From assembly GCA_026648125.1 (NCBI GenBank), contig JAPKGD010000164.1, positions 1 through 5,388 on the forward strand: a stretch of DNA of 5,388 nucleotides, written 5' to 3'. Positions within the stretch are counted from its first letter, which is position 1. Each line of letters begins with the position of its first letter. Under the pieces are notes generated by a model. That model searched no databases. It was not told the origin of the DNA and was given only the letters and a program-made list of their open reading frames with translations. The position numbers were made by a program, and so were the translations under genes. Origin of the DNA: Bdellovibrionales bacterium. GTDB taxonomy: Bacteria; Bdellovibrionota; Bdellovibrionia; Bdellovibrionales; UBA1609. Below are positions 1 through 5,388 of this stretch, one piece after another.

Positions 1-95
1 TTTCGTTGTTCGCCGGATTGATAACGGCGATTTCATCGCTCAGGTCTATCCATAACGCAAGCGCGAGGATCAGCGCGATGAGGATGATGCGATTG
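1..95. other. Left-edge segment unrelated to SdhA, beyond a probable breakpoint
   Basis: This stretch occupies the place where the SdhA C-terminal domain should be encoded, but no frame gives the expected SdhA residues. Read on the minus strand in a phase different from sdhA, it is open from a TGA near 105 to the window edge. It encodes NRIILIALILALALWIDL followed by a polar stretch, resembling the N-terminal membrane segment of another protein. No start codon is present in that frame. I cannot name the protein. It is either foreign sequence joined by misassembly or a true rearrangement. Confidence 0.5.
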
Positions 96-1574
96 GTTGA
101 TTTTCAGGAGCCTGTTTAATCTTACTGAGACTTCATCGCGACTTGCTTTAAACTCGCTATGATTTTCATCTACCTTTTCTATCTCCGTCGAAGCCAAATA
201 ATGACCTAAGGTGTATGGAATTACAAAGTATCCATCCGCCAGGCCCTGCATAAGAGCACTTGCTCCCAAGCGATTTGCTCCGTGATCCGAGAAATTTGCC
301 TCTCCCAAAACATGAAGCCCGGGTATTGTACTCATAAGGTTGTAATCGACCCATAGCCCGCCCATCGTATAGTGAACAGCAGGATAAATGCGCATGGGCT
401 GCTTATACGGATTTTCTCCAGTGATTTTTTCGTACATCTGAAAAAGGTTACCGTATTTTTCCGAAACAGCTTTCGCTCCTAGGCGATTGATCGCATCTCG
501 AAAATCCAAATAAACAGCTTCTTTAGTCTGGCCAACACCGCGGCCCTCATCCACTCTAAATTTGGCCTGACGTGAGGCCACGTCCCGCGGAACGAGATTT
601 CCAAAGCTCGGATAAATTCGCTCCAAATAGTAATCGCGATCACTATCAGGAATTTGCGACGGTGGTCGATGATCTCCCTTTTCCTTTGGAACCCAAACTC
701 GACCATCGTTGCGCAATGATTCGGACATCAGGGTCAACTTTGATTGATAGTCTCCCGAGCGAGGAATACACGTCGGATGAATTTGAGTAAAACAAGGGTT
801 AGCAAACAAGGCGCCCCTCTTATGACATCGCCAAGAGGCCGTCACATTTGAATTTTTCGCATTGGTCGATAGAAAGTAAACGTTGCCATAGCCGCCCGTC
901 GCAAGCAAAACTGCGTCTGCTGCATGAGATTCGATTTCACCCGTCACTAAATTTCGAACAGTAATTCCCCTTGCCTTGCCATCAACAACAACAAGGTCGA
1001 GCATTTCGCGTCGCGAATAAAGTGACACCCCACCTTTAGATACTTGTCTCATCATCGATTGGTAAGCACCTAGCAAAAGCTGCTGGCCCGTCTGGCCGCG
1101 CGCATAAAATGTTCTTGAGACTTGAGCGCCACCAAATGATCTGTTGTCTAACAGACCGCCATACTCTCGAGCGAATGGCACACCTGTCGCTACACAATGA
1201 TCAATTATGTTCACCGAGACTTGGGCAAGCCGATAGACGTTTGACTCGCGCGCACGAAAATCTCCACCTTTGACCGTGTCGTAAAATAGGCGCCAGATCG
1301 AGTCGCCATCGTTCTGATAATTCTTAGCTGCATTGATCCCGCCTTGAGCAGCGATTGAGTGCGCCCTTCTGGGTGAATCATGTATGCAAAAGGTTTTTAC
1401 CTTGTATCCCAACTCTGCCAACGAAGCACTCGCCGATGCACCAGCCAGGCCTGTGCCCACAACTATAACCGTGTATTTGCGCTTATTCGCTGGGTTGACC
1501 AGCTTCATTTCGAACTTATGTTTATCCCATCGCTCTTGAATCGGGCCAGATGGGGCTTTTGAATCGAGTTTCAT
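33..1574 (-). CDS. sdhA: Succinate dehydrogenase/fumarate reductase flavoprotein subunit, C-terminus lost at left-edge breakpoint
   Basis: This is the catalytic flavoprotein of complex II, oxidising succinate to fumarate (or the reverse) at the cytoplasmic face of the inner membrane. Seen in the 513-residue frame: an FAD Rossmann glycine motif GTGLAGASA (40-48); His72 in AHSIAAQGG, the position of the covalent 8-alpha-histidyl FAD bond; QIHPT (264-268); PRDVASR with the candidate proton-shuttle Arg330; HYTMGG with substrate His401; and the FAD/substrate motif EANFSDHGANRLGAS with Arg435. ATG at 1574 is preceded by GAGAGG with an 8-nt spacer, 16 nt after sdhC stops. Family members of this type are usually around 600-650 residues. 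Here the match stops near residue 493 (about position 96), early in the C-terminal helical domain, and the last 20 residues before the stop at 33-35 are His/Arg/Pro-rich and unlike SdhA. The enzyme identity is near certain; the listed 3' end is probably not the native one. No sdhB follows in the window. Confidence 0.95.
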   Translation of the reverse strand: MKLDSKAPSGPIQERWDKHKFEMKLVNPANKRKYTVIVVGTGLAGASASASLAELGYKVKTFCIHDSPRRAHSIAAQGGINAAKNYQNDGDSIWRLFYDTVKGGDFRARESNVYRLAQVSVNIIDHCVATGVPFAREYGGLLDNRSFGGAQVSRTFYARGQTGQQLLLGAYQSMMRQVSKGGVSLYSRREMLDLVVVDGKARGITVRNLVTGEIESHAADAVLLATGGYGNVYFLSTNAKNSNVTASWRCHKRGALFANPCFTQIHPTCIPRSGDYQSKLTLMSESLRNDGRVWVPKEKGDHRPPSQIPDSDRDYYLERIYPSFGNLVPRDVASRQAKFRVDEGRGVGQTKEAVYLDFRDAINRLGAKAVSEKYGNLFQMYEKITGENPYKQPMRIYPAVHYTMGGLWVDYNLMSTIPGLHVLGEANFSDHGANRLGASALMQGLADGYFVIPYTLGHYLASTEIEKVDENHSEFKASRDEVSVRLNRLLKINQSHHPHRADPRACVMDRPER

Positions 1575-1590
1575 TGCTTCGGCCTCTCAG

Positions 1591-2262
1591 TTATCCTTTA
1601 AAAAAGAAGAACATATAAATAGGTTGAGCGATAAATCCACCCGCAACTGCTACGGCGTAGCCAATTGCCAGTAACTTTATCCTGCACTGGTAAGCGGGGT
1701 GATGTAGTCCAAAAGTCTGCAGAGCTGATTTGATGCCATGACTTAGATGTAATCCCAAAGCTACAAGACAGAGAATGTACCATGCTACATATCCGGGCTC
1801 TGCAAAGACCTCGACGACGAGACGATGCAAATCACGAATGGGACCCTTCCCATAATCCACTGTATAATGGGCGCCCCATTTAAATTTAATGAGATGAAGA
1901 ATCACAAAGACCAAAATGATTAAGCCTTGAATCGCCATGGTTTTACTAATTGGGTCCGTGGCTTTTTCACCCTTGGCGGTGACTGCATAGCCGTTGGGTC
2001 GAGCGGAACGGTTGAGTATCTGAAGACGAATCGCTACCAGCGCATGAAATAGGAAGGCGGCTAAAAGACCTAACTCCGCAAATATAAACAACGGGTTTGT
2101 GACTAATGCGTGCCCGTATTCATTGTAGGCTTGGGGGCTGACAAACATGAGCAAGTTGCCTGCCATGTGAGTGAGAACAAAGAGACTCAGTCCTAATCCG
2201 GTGAGGGCAACCACCTGCTTGCGACCTATGGTGGAGCGCAAGAAGCTGAACTTTTCTTTCAT
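1591..2262 (-). CDS. sdhC: Succinate dehydrogenase cytochrome b subunit, b558 family
   Basis: This is the membrane anchor of complex II; it carries haem b and passes electrons from the iron-sulfur subunit to (mena)quinone. The 223-residue product has five hydrophobic segments, near residues 17-42, 58-81, 108-126, 157-178 and 196-219, as in the single-anchor dihaem family (Bacillus SdhC, Wolinella FrdC). Four helix histidines fit the axial haem ligand pattern: His32 (LTHMAGN), His73 (LFHALVAIRL), His123 (ILHLIKFKWG) and His175 (LHLSHGIKSAL; His172 is the nearby alternative). Having one large anchor and no SdhD fits this family. The start is ATG at 2262, with AAGGA 8 nt upstream; an in-phase TTG at 2295 would add 11 residues but has no comparable ribosome site and no family support. 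It is the first gene of an sdhC-sdhA operon, with sdhA starting 16 nt downstream. Ligand assignment is by analogy, not by alignment. Confidence 0.95.
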   Translation of the reverse strand: MKEKFSFLRSTIGRKQVVALTGLGLSLFVLTHMAGNLLMFVSPQAYNEYGHALVTNPLFIFAELGLLAAFLFHALVAIRLQILNRSARPNGYAVTAKGEKATDPISKTMAIQGLIILVFVILHLIKFKWGAHYTVDYGKGPIRDLHRLVVEVFAEPGYVAWYILCLVALGLHLSHGIKSALQTFGLHHPAYQCRIKLLAIGYAVAVAGGFIAQPIYMFFFFKG

Positions 2263-2270
2263 TTGGAAAA

Positions 2271-2275
2271 TCCTT
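2271..2275 (-). promoter_or_regulatory. Ribosome binding site deciding the sdhC start
   Basis: On the minus strand AAGGA sits 8 nt before ATG at 2262. It favours this start over the in-phase TTG at 2295, since a ribosome starting at 2295 would have to translate through this site. Confidence 0.75.
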
Positions 2276-2383
2276 GAACTTCTGATTTTATTCAATCAGT
2301 ACAATAGCTTTGCTCAAAGGTCTAGCACTGGGGACGGGTCAAACGGCATGCCTCTTAACGCGTCCCGTAACAGGCTATTCCTT

Positions 2384-2412
2384 TTGCATTTCAAATTTGC
2401 GCTATTTATATA
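2384..2412 (+). promoter_or_regulatory. Candidate etfB promoter (-35 TTGCAT, 17 nt, -10 TATATA)
   Basis: TTGCAT at 2384-2389 and TATATA at 2407-2412 are separated by 17 nt. The hexamers match the sigma-70 consensus at only 3/6 and 4/6, but the spacing is ideal and the position would give a leader of about 20 nt before ATG at 2441, just including the Shine-Dalgarno. The AT-rich block could also serve other sigma factors. Confidence 0.35.
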
Positions 2413-2425
2413 GATTAGTCGCTTC

Positions 2426-2431
2426 AAGGAG
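2426..2431 (+). promoter_or_regulatory. Ribosome binding site of etfB
   Basis: AAGGAG lies 9 nt upstream of ATG at 2441. It is the strongest ribosome site in the window and fixes the etfB start. Confidence 0.8.
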
Positions 2432-2440
2432 TTCCTTTCT

Positions 2441-3217
2441 ATGCGAATTTTCGTGTGTATCAAACAGGTTCCGGACACTGAAACCAAGATTAAACTCAAG
2501 GCCGATGGCAGCGGAATTGATGAGGCCGGTATCAAATGGGTTATGAACCCATACGACGAATTTGCGGTTGAAGAGGCCATTCGACTAAAAGAAGCGCGAG
2601 GCGGGACTCCCATTGTAACGGCCGTAACCGTGGGACCAAAATCTCGCTGTTCAGATGCTTTACGTACAGCACTGGCTATGGGGGCAGACGATGGCATAGT
2701 CGTAGATGCTCCCTATGAGACTGACACATTTACTGTGGGCCGCTTACTTGCCGCCGCGATTAAAGCAGAAGGTACTGCCGACCTTGTATTAACTGGGAAA
2801 GTGGCGATTGACGACAATGCCTCTAGCGTTGGGCAATTTACTGCCGAATTTTTAGGAATTCCTCACACCTCTGTGGTGTCCAAACTTGAAGTGAAAGAGG
2901 GACACGTGATTGCCGAACGAGAAGTGGAGGGTGGTACACGTGAGGTTGTCCGACTCAATGGTCCTTGTCTTATTGCCGCAAACAAAGGCTTAAATACTCC
3001 ACGTTATGCAAGCCTTCCCGGCATCATGAAGGCTAAAAAGAAGCCGATAAAGGAACTTTCTGCCCAAACATTAGGTGTCGAAGTTTCTGGAAAAGTTAAA
3101 CACACAAATTTTCAACTCCCTTTGGAAAAACCACCGGTTAAAATGATCGGTGGCGATCCTTCGGCTCAAGCGAAAGAGTTGGCAAATTTACTGATGAATG
3201 AAGCTAAGGTTCTCTAA
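2441..3217 (+). CDS. etfB: Electron transfer flavoprotein, beta subunit
   Basis: This is the beta (small) subunit of the soluble cytoplasmic ETF heterodimer. It binds AMP structurally and carries the loop that docks onto acyl-CoA dehydrogenases. At 258 residues it has the normal length. Visible landmarks are the N-terminal MRIFVCIKQVPDT; NPYDEFAVEEAIRLKE (36-51); the nucleotide-pocket stretch GKVAIDDNASSVGQ (119-132); and the ETF-beta signature/recognition loop GLNTPRYASLPGIMKAKKK (183-201). Leu192 in that loop corresponds to the docking leucine of human ETF-beta (Leu195). The IDDN pocket and RYASLPGIMKAKKK loop look like canonical ETF rather than the NADH-bifurcating type. ATG at 2441 has a strong AAGGAG 9 nt upstream. 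etfA follows after 10 nt, which gives the usual etfB-etfA pair. The gene is divergent from sdhC across 178 nt. The frame is intact and nothing in it looks broken. Confidence 0.97.
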   Translation: MRIFVCIKQVPDTETKIKLKADGSGIDEAGIKWVMNPYDEFAVEEAIRLKEARGGTPIVTAVTVGPKSRCSDALRTALAMGADDGIVVDAPYETDTFTVGRLLAAAIKAEGTADLVLTGKVAIDDNASSVGQFTAEFLGIPHTSVVSKLEVKEGHVIAEREVEGGTREVVRLNGPCLIAANKGLNTPRYASLPGIMKAKKKPIKELSAQTLGVEVSGKVKHTNFQLPLEKPPVKMIGGDPSAQAKELANLLMNEAKVL

Positions 3218-3222
3218 GGGGG
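3216..3222 (+). promoter_or_regulatory. Ribosome binding site deciding the etfA start
   Basis: AAGGGGG overlaps the etfB stop codon and lies 5 nt before ATG at 3228. It supports this start over the in-phase ATG at 3198 inside etfB. Confidence 0.55.
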
Positions 3223-3227
3223 CAACT

Positions 3228-4193
3228 ATGGCAAAAATCCTTGTTTTTTGTGAGACTCAAAATGACCAGCTCAAAAAGGGTTCCGTAGAACTGTTGTGTG
3301 CGGCAACAAAATCACAAGGTGAAATCACCGCCTTGTTCCTTGGGCCGCAAGGTAAAGCGGCTGCGCCTTTGGCTGGCCAATTTGGAGCAACCTCGAGCTT
3401 GGTTTGTGACGATGAAAAGTTGAGCTCATATAATCCCGAATTATTCTGCGCAGCCGCCTCTCAGGCCATCAGGGATTCGGGCGCAGAAATTGTTCTCGCA
3501 TCAACAAGTATGCTGGCAAGAGACCTATTTCCTCGTGTGGCCGCTAAACTAGATTGTGGCCTTGCCAGTGATTGTACACAACTCGAGATTTCTGGAAATG
3601 CAGTTAAGGCTCGACGCCCGCTCTATTCTGGCAAGTGCTCCGCAGAAGTCGAATTTATAAATAGTCCCGTGAAGTTTGTCCTCATGCGACCAAATCAGTT
3701 GCCTGTTTCTGATCCTCAGTCAGGAAAGTCGGCGGAAGTTAAGCTCTTTTCTCTACCGCCCGCAGACACAAAAACGACTGTGGAAAATGTAGTTCAGGGT
3801 GCCGTTGGCAAAATTGATTTAACTGAGGCAGACGTCATTGTCTCTGGTGGCCGCGGAATGAAGGGCCCAGAACATTTTAAAATGCTCGAAGATTTGGCTG
3901 CGACAATTGGTGGAACCGTTGGAGCCTCTCGTGCCGTTGCCGATGCCGGCTGGGTTCCTCATTCCATGCAGGTTGGACAGACCGGAAAAACCGTTGCCCC
4001 AAGCCTTTATATAGCAGCAGGCATTTCGGGAGCGATTCAACATCTCGCAGGAATGAGCGGCAGTAAGGTGATTGTCGCCATTAATAAAGATCCTGAAGCG
4101 CCAATTTTTCAGCGTTCGACCTACGGAGTTGTTGGGGACTTGTTTGAAGTTGTGCCAAAGCTAACCGAGGAATTTAAAAACATCTTAAAATAA
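3228..4193 (+). CDS. etfA: Electron transfer flavoprotein, alpha subunit
   Basis: This is the FAD-carrying alpha subunit of ETF. It takes electrons from acyl-CoA and related dehydrogenases and hands them on, normally to ETF:quinone oxidoreductase. The 321-residue product has the standard two parts: an N-terminal alpha/beta domain (about 1-185) and a C-terminal FAD domain (about 195-315). The FAD domain shows VSGGRGMKGPEHF (205-217), GASRAVADAGW with Arg235 near the flavin, VGQTGKTVAP (249-258) with Thr252 at the flavin N5 position, and the family signature at 260-286 (LYIAAGISG, then IQH with His272, then AIN). ATG at 3228 is chosen because MAKILVF matches the family N-terminus and AAGGGG lies just upstream. 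An in-phase ATG at 3198, inside etfB, would add ten unsupported residues. The gene ends in tandem TAA TAA, the second of which overlaps the next start codon. Confidence 0.97.
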   Translation: MAKILVFCETQNDQLKKGSVELLCAATKSQGEITALFLGPQGKAAAPLAGQFGATSSLVCDDEKLSSYNPELFCAAASQAIRDSGAEIVLASTSMLARDLFPRVAAKLDCGLASDCTQLEISGNAVKARRPLYSGKCSAEVEFINSPVKFVLMRPNQLPVSDPQSGKSAEVKLFSLPPADTKTTVENVVQGAVGKIDLTEADVIVSGGRGMKGPEHFKMLEDLAATIGGTVGASRAVADAGWVPHSMQVGQTGKTVAPSLYIAAGISGAIQHLAGMSGSKVIVAINKDPEAPIFQRSTYGVVGDLFEVVPKLTEEFKNILK

Positions 4194-4195
4194 TA

Positions 4196-4849
4196 ATGTT
4201 AGCTTTCTGGCGATCCCACATTTTACCGTGGCTTATTTGGGCCATTTACAAATCACTTGCCTTAACTTGGCGAATTACCTTGGTGGAATCTGAGGGGCTT
4301 AAAAGGGCTCTCAAAGAGAAAAAGACCATCATTTTTGCTCATTGGCACGGTGACGAACTCGCTATAATTCATCTTGTGCATCATTATCAAATCGCTACGA
4401 TGACTTCGACCAGCAAAGATGGAAGCCTCGTCGACAACGTCATCCGCCGCTTGGGGGGGGCTACCTCTCGAGGATCCTCGACGAGAGGAGGCGTATCTGC
4501 TCTTAAAGGACTCATTCGCCTTTTAAAAGATGGGCATAATGCATCCATGGCCGTAGATGGTCCAAAGGGACCCCTTCATATTGTTAAACCAGGAGTCTTC
4601 GAACTCTCCCGCCTCGGAGATGCCGAAATTGTTCCGGTCGGTGTAGCCGCTTCGAATCCTCATGTATTTAGGAAATCTTGGAATAAGGCCATACTGCCAA
4701 AACCTTTCTCTCGGGTTGTAATCGTATTTCCTGAACCGTGGAAACCGATGAGTCGGGAGGTCGATATAAGATCACCAGAATTGGCTGGCAGGCTCGCCCA
4801 ATCACTTTCTGACGCTCATCATCAGGCTTCCAAACTCATTGCCCGTTGA
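4196..4849 (+). CDS. DUF374 family lysophospholipid/lipid acyltransferase
   Basis: This is a 217-residue member of the DUF374 branch of the LPLAT acyltransferase superfamily, probably membrane-associated and acylating a lipid or lipid A-like acceptor; the true substrate is unknown. Seen: an N-terminal hydrophobic stretch (about 9-25, LPWLIWAIYKSLALTW); HWHGDE (49-54) with His51 as the likely catalytic histidine; the family block STSKDGSLVDNVIRRLG (71-87); RGSSTRGGV (92-100); and AVDGPKGP (119-126), followed by VKPGVFELSRLGDAEIVPVGV. Length is normal for the family. Its ATG overlaps the second of two stop codons of etfA (TAATAATG). There is no close Shine-Dalgarno (the nearest purine run, GAGGAA, is over 20 nt away), so translation is probably coupled to etfA. 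Codon use resembles the neighbours. A G8 run (4453-4460) and a strong inverted repeat lie inside the gene without breaking the frame. Family assignment is confident; acceptor and pathway are not. Confidence 0.88.
   Translation: MLAFWRSHILPWLIWAIYKSLALTWRITLVESEGLKRALKEKKTIIFAHWHGDELAIIHLVHHYQIATMTSTSKDGSLVDNVIRRLGGATSRGSSTRGGVSALKGLIRLLKDGHNASMAVDGPKGPLHIVKPGVFELSRLGDAEIVPVGVAASNPHVFRKSWNKAILPKPFSRVVIVFPEPWKPMSREVDIRSPELAGRLAQSLSDAHHQASKLIAR
4464..4488. repeat. Inverted repeat with a 14-bp perfect palindrome inside the acyltransferase gene
   Basis: The arms CCTCTCG (4464-4470) and CGAGAGG (4482-4488) are perfectly complementary. Between and overlapping them is the exact 14-bp palindrome TCGAGGATCCTCGA (4468-4481). 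It follows a run of eight G (4453-4460) by three bases. The sequence encodes the conserved Ser/Arg/Gly-rich stretch TSRGSSTRGG, so the coding constraint may explain part of it. Confidence 0.6.
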
Positions 4850-4908
4850 ACTTTGCCGATGCTAGCCTCGAAGGGTTCATAGACGAACTGCAGCGCAGAG
4901 GTTTTATT

Positions 4909-5388
4909 ATGCATTTCAAGTACTTGTTGGTTAGTGGTGCTCTTGCAATTTCAGTTGCCGCAACACCTGATGCAAAGGCACAAACGGTTGCAACTGTTGG
5001 CTCAAAGACAATTACTCTTGAGGAGTTTAAAAAGCGATATGACGAGGTCAAGAAGGCTTCGATCAATCCTCCTCCCGCAGAGCTATTTTTAGAGGACCTC
5101 ATCCGCTATGAAGTAGGGGTTCAAGAAGCCGAAAAGCTGAATATTCAAAACGACCCCATTGTAAAGGAACGCTTTCGCCAAGAAATGTACAAGGCTCTCG
5201 TCGAAAAGGCGATTGGCGAAAAGGTGAATGCAATACGGGTCAACGAATCCGAAATGAAGAAGTATTATGAAAAGAATCCCGATCTTCGTACTTCCCATAT
5301 CTTGATTGAATTCAAGATGGACGCAAATAACGAGGAAAAAGAGATTGCTCGCAAGCGAGCCAATGAAATTCTCGCTGAGGTTAAGTCG
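4909..5388 (+). CDS. Exported PpiC/SurA-type peptidyl-prolyl isomerase (foldase), 5' part only
   Basis: The first 160 codons of an open frame run off the right edge of the window. The protein starts with a Sec-type signal peptide: MHFKYLLVSG, a hydrophobic core, then AKA-Q with likely cleavage after residue 24. There is no lipobox cysteine, so a soluble periplasmic protein is expected. VATVGSKTITLEEFKKRYDE (27-46) is the opening of SurA/PrsA-like N-terminal helical domains, and a charged helical region follows to about 120. LRTSHILIEFKMD (126-138) is the first strand of a parvulin (rotamase) domain, so the missing part should hold the rest of it. Such proteins help outer-membrane or secreted proteins fold. 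ATG at 4909 has AGAGG with a 7-nt spacer. It lies 59 nt after the acyltransferase gene with no terminator seen between, so it is probably the fourth gene of the etf transcription unit. Family identity is good; the exact type (SurA, PpiD or PrsA-like) cannot be told from this fragment. Confidence 0.85.
   Translation, partial: MHFKYLLVSGALAISVAATPDAKAQTVATVGSKTITLEEFKKRYDEVKKASINPPPAELFLEDLIRYEVGVQEAEKLNIQNDPIVKERFRQEMYKALVEKAIGEKVNAIRVNESEMKKYYEKNPDLRTSHILIEFKMDANNEEKEIARKRANEILAEVKS

Larger units (their letters stand above)
2263..2440. promoter_or_regulatory. Divergent sdhC / etfB intergenic region
   Basis: These 178 nt separate two divergent operons and must hold both promoters. No convincing small ORF is present. 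It contains short dyads: CTGATT/AATCAG (2282-2287 and 2294-2299), CTTTG/CAAAG (2308-2312 and 2315-2319), GGGACG/CGTCCC (2331-2336 and 2361-2366), and the perfect palindrome GGCATGCC (2345-2352). I found no good sigma-70 promoter reading towards sdhC; matches such as TTGAGC have wrong spacing. Shared control of the two units is possible but inferred only from geometry. Confidence 0.6.

Noticed and set aside
1..98. A single-base frameshift restoring the SdhA C-terminus
   Set aside because: None of the three minus-strand frames gives the conserved residues expected there, so a simple indel does not explain the loss.
2282..2299. CTGATT/AATCAG hairpin as an intrinsic terminator
   Set aside because: The stem is only 6 bp and AT-rich with no U-tract after it, and it sits in the sdhC leader rather than after a gene.
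2171..2546. Plus-strand small frames running through the sdhC start and the intergenic region
   Set aside because: They overlap sdhC or etfB in other phases, have no ribosome site or recognisable motif, and would span the etfB promoter.
2314..2697. Minus-strand open frame of 127 codons across the etfB promoter and 5' end
   Set aside because: It is a shadow of the well-supported etfB frame and low-complexity in Ser/Pro/Ala, and it would overlap both promoters.
4850..4908. Possible terminator between the acyltransferase and foldase genes
   Set aside because: No GC-rich stem followed by a T-run is present in the 59 nt, so read-through is more likely.
4836..5102. Minus-strand open frame of 88 codons across the start of the foldase gene
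   Set aside because: It lies antisense to a plus-strand frame with a signal peptide, ribosome site and parvulin motif; its own translation shows no family features.

Overview
No mobile element, CRISPR array, RNA gene or clearly new system is visible in this window. It is a compact piece of core energy metabolism from a Gram-negative, respiring bacterium. Evidence for a Gram-negative is an exported parvulin-type foldase with a cleavable signal peptide. Base composition is moderate (roughly mid-40s % GC by eye). The single, five-helix b558-type SdhC next to SdhA is the arrangement known from Bacteroidota, Bdellovibrio-like bacteria, Myxococcota/Desulfobacterota and relatives. I lean towards a Bdellovibrionota or 'delta'-type organism, but this is inference and no marker in the window settles it.

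Layout: on the minus strand, reading leftwards from about 2262, are sdhC (dihaem cytochrome b anchor) and sdhA (succinate dehydrogenase flavoprotein), 16 nt apart. On the plus strand, reading rightwards from 2441, are etfB, etfA, a DUF374-type lysophospholipid acyltransferase and the first 160 codons of an exported peptidyl-prolyl isomerase. Gaps here are 10 nt, a 1-nt overlap with a tandem stop, and 59 nt, so these four genes look like one transcription unit. The two units diverge from a 178-nt intergenic region (2263-2440) with a plausible etfB promoter and several short dyads.

How they work together: SdhCA(B) takes electrons from succinate into the quinone pool. EtfAB collects electrons from acyl-CoA and related dehydrogenases and normally passes them to the quinone pool through ETF:quinone oxidoreductase. 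Both sides of the divergent region therefore feed the same pool, from the TCA cycle and from beta-oxidation. The acyltransferase and foldase point to envelope lipid and envelope protein biogenesis; their link to ETF is by co-transcription only.

The main anomaly is at the left edge. SdhA matches its family up to about residue 493 (near position 96) and then loses all resemblance; the C-terminal domain and the expected sdhB are absent. The first ~95 bases instead carry an open hydrophobic reading frame in a different phase. This looks like a breakpoint, either an assembly chimera at a contig end or a true rearrangement.
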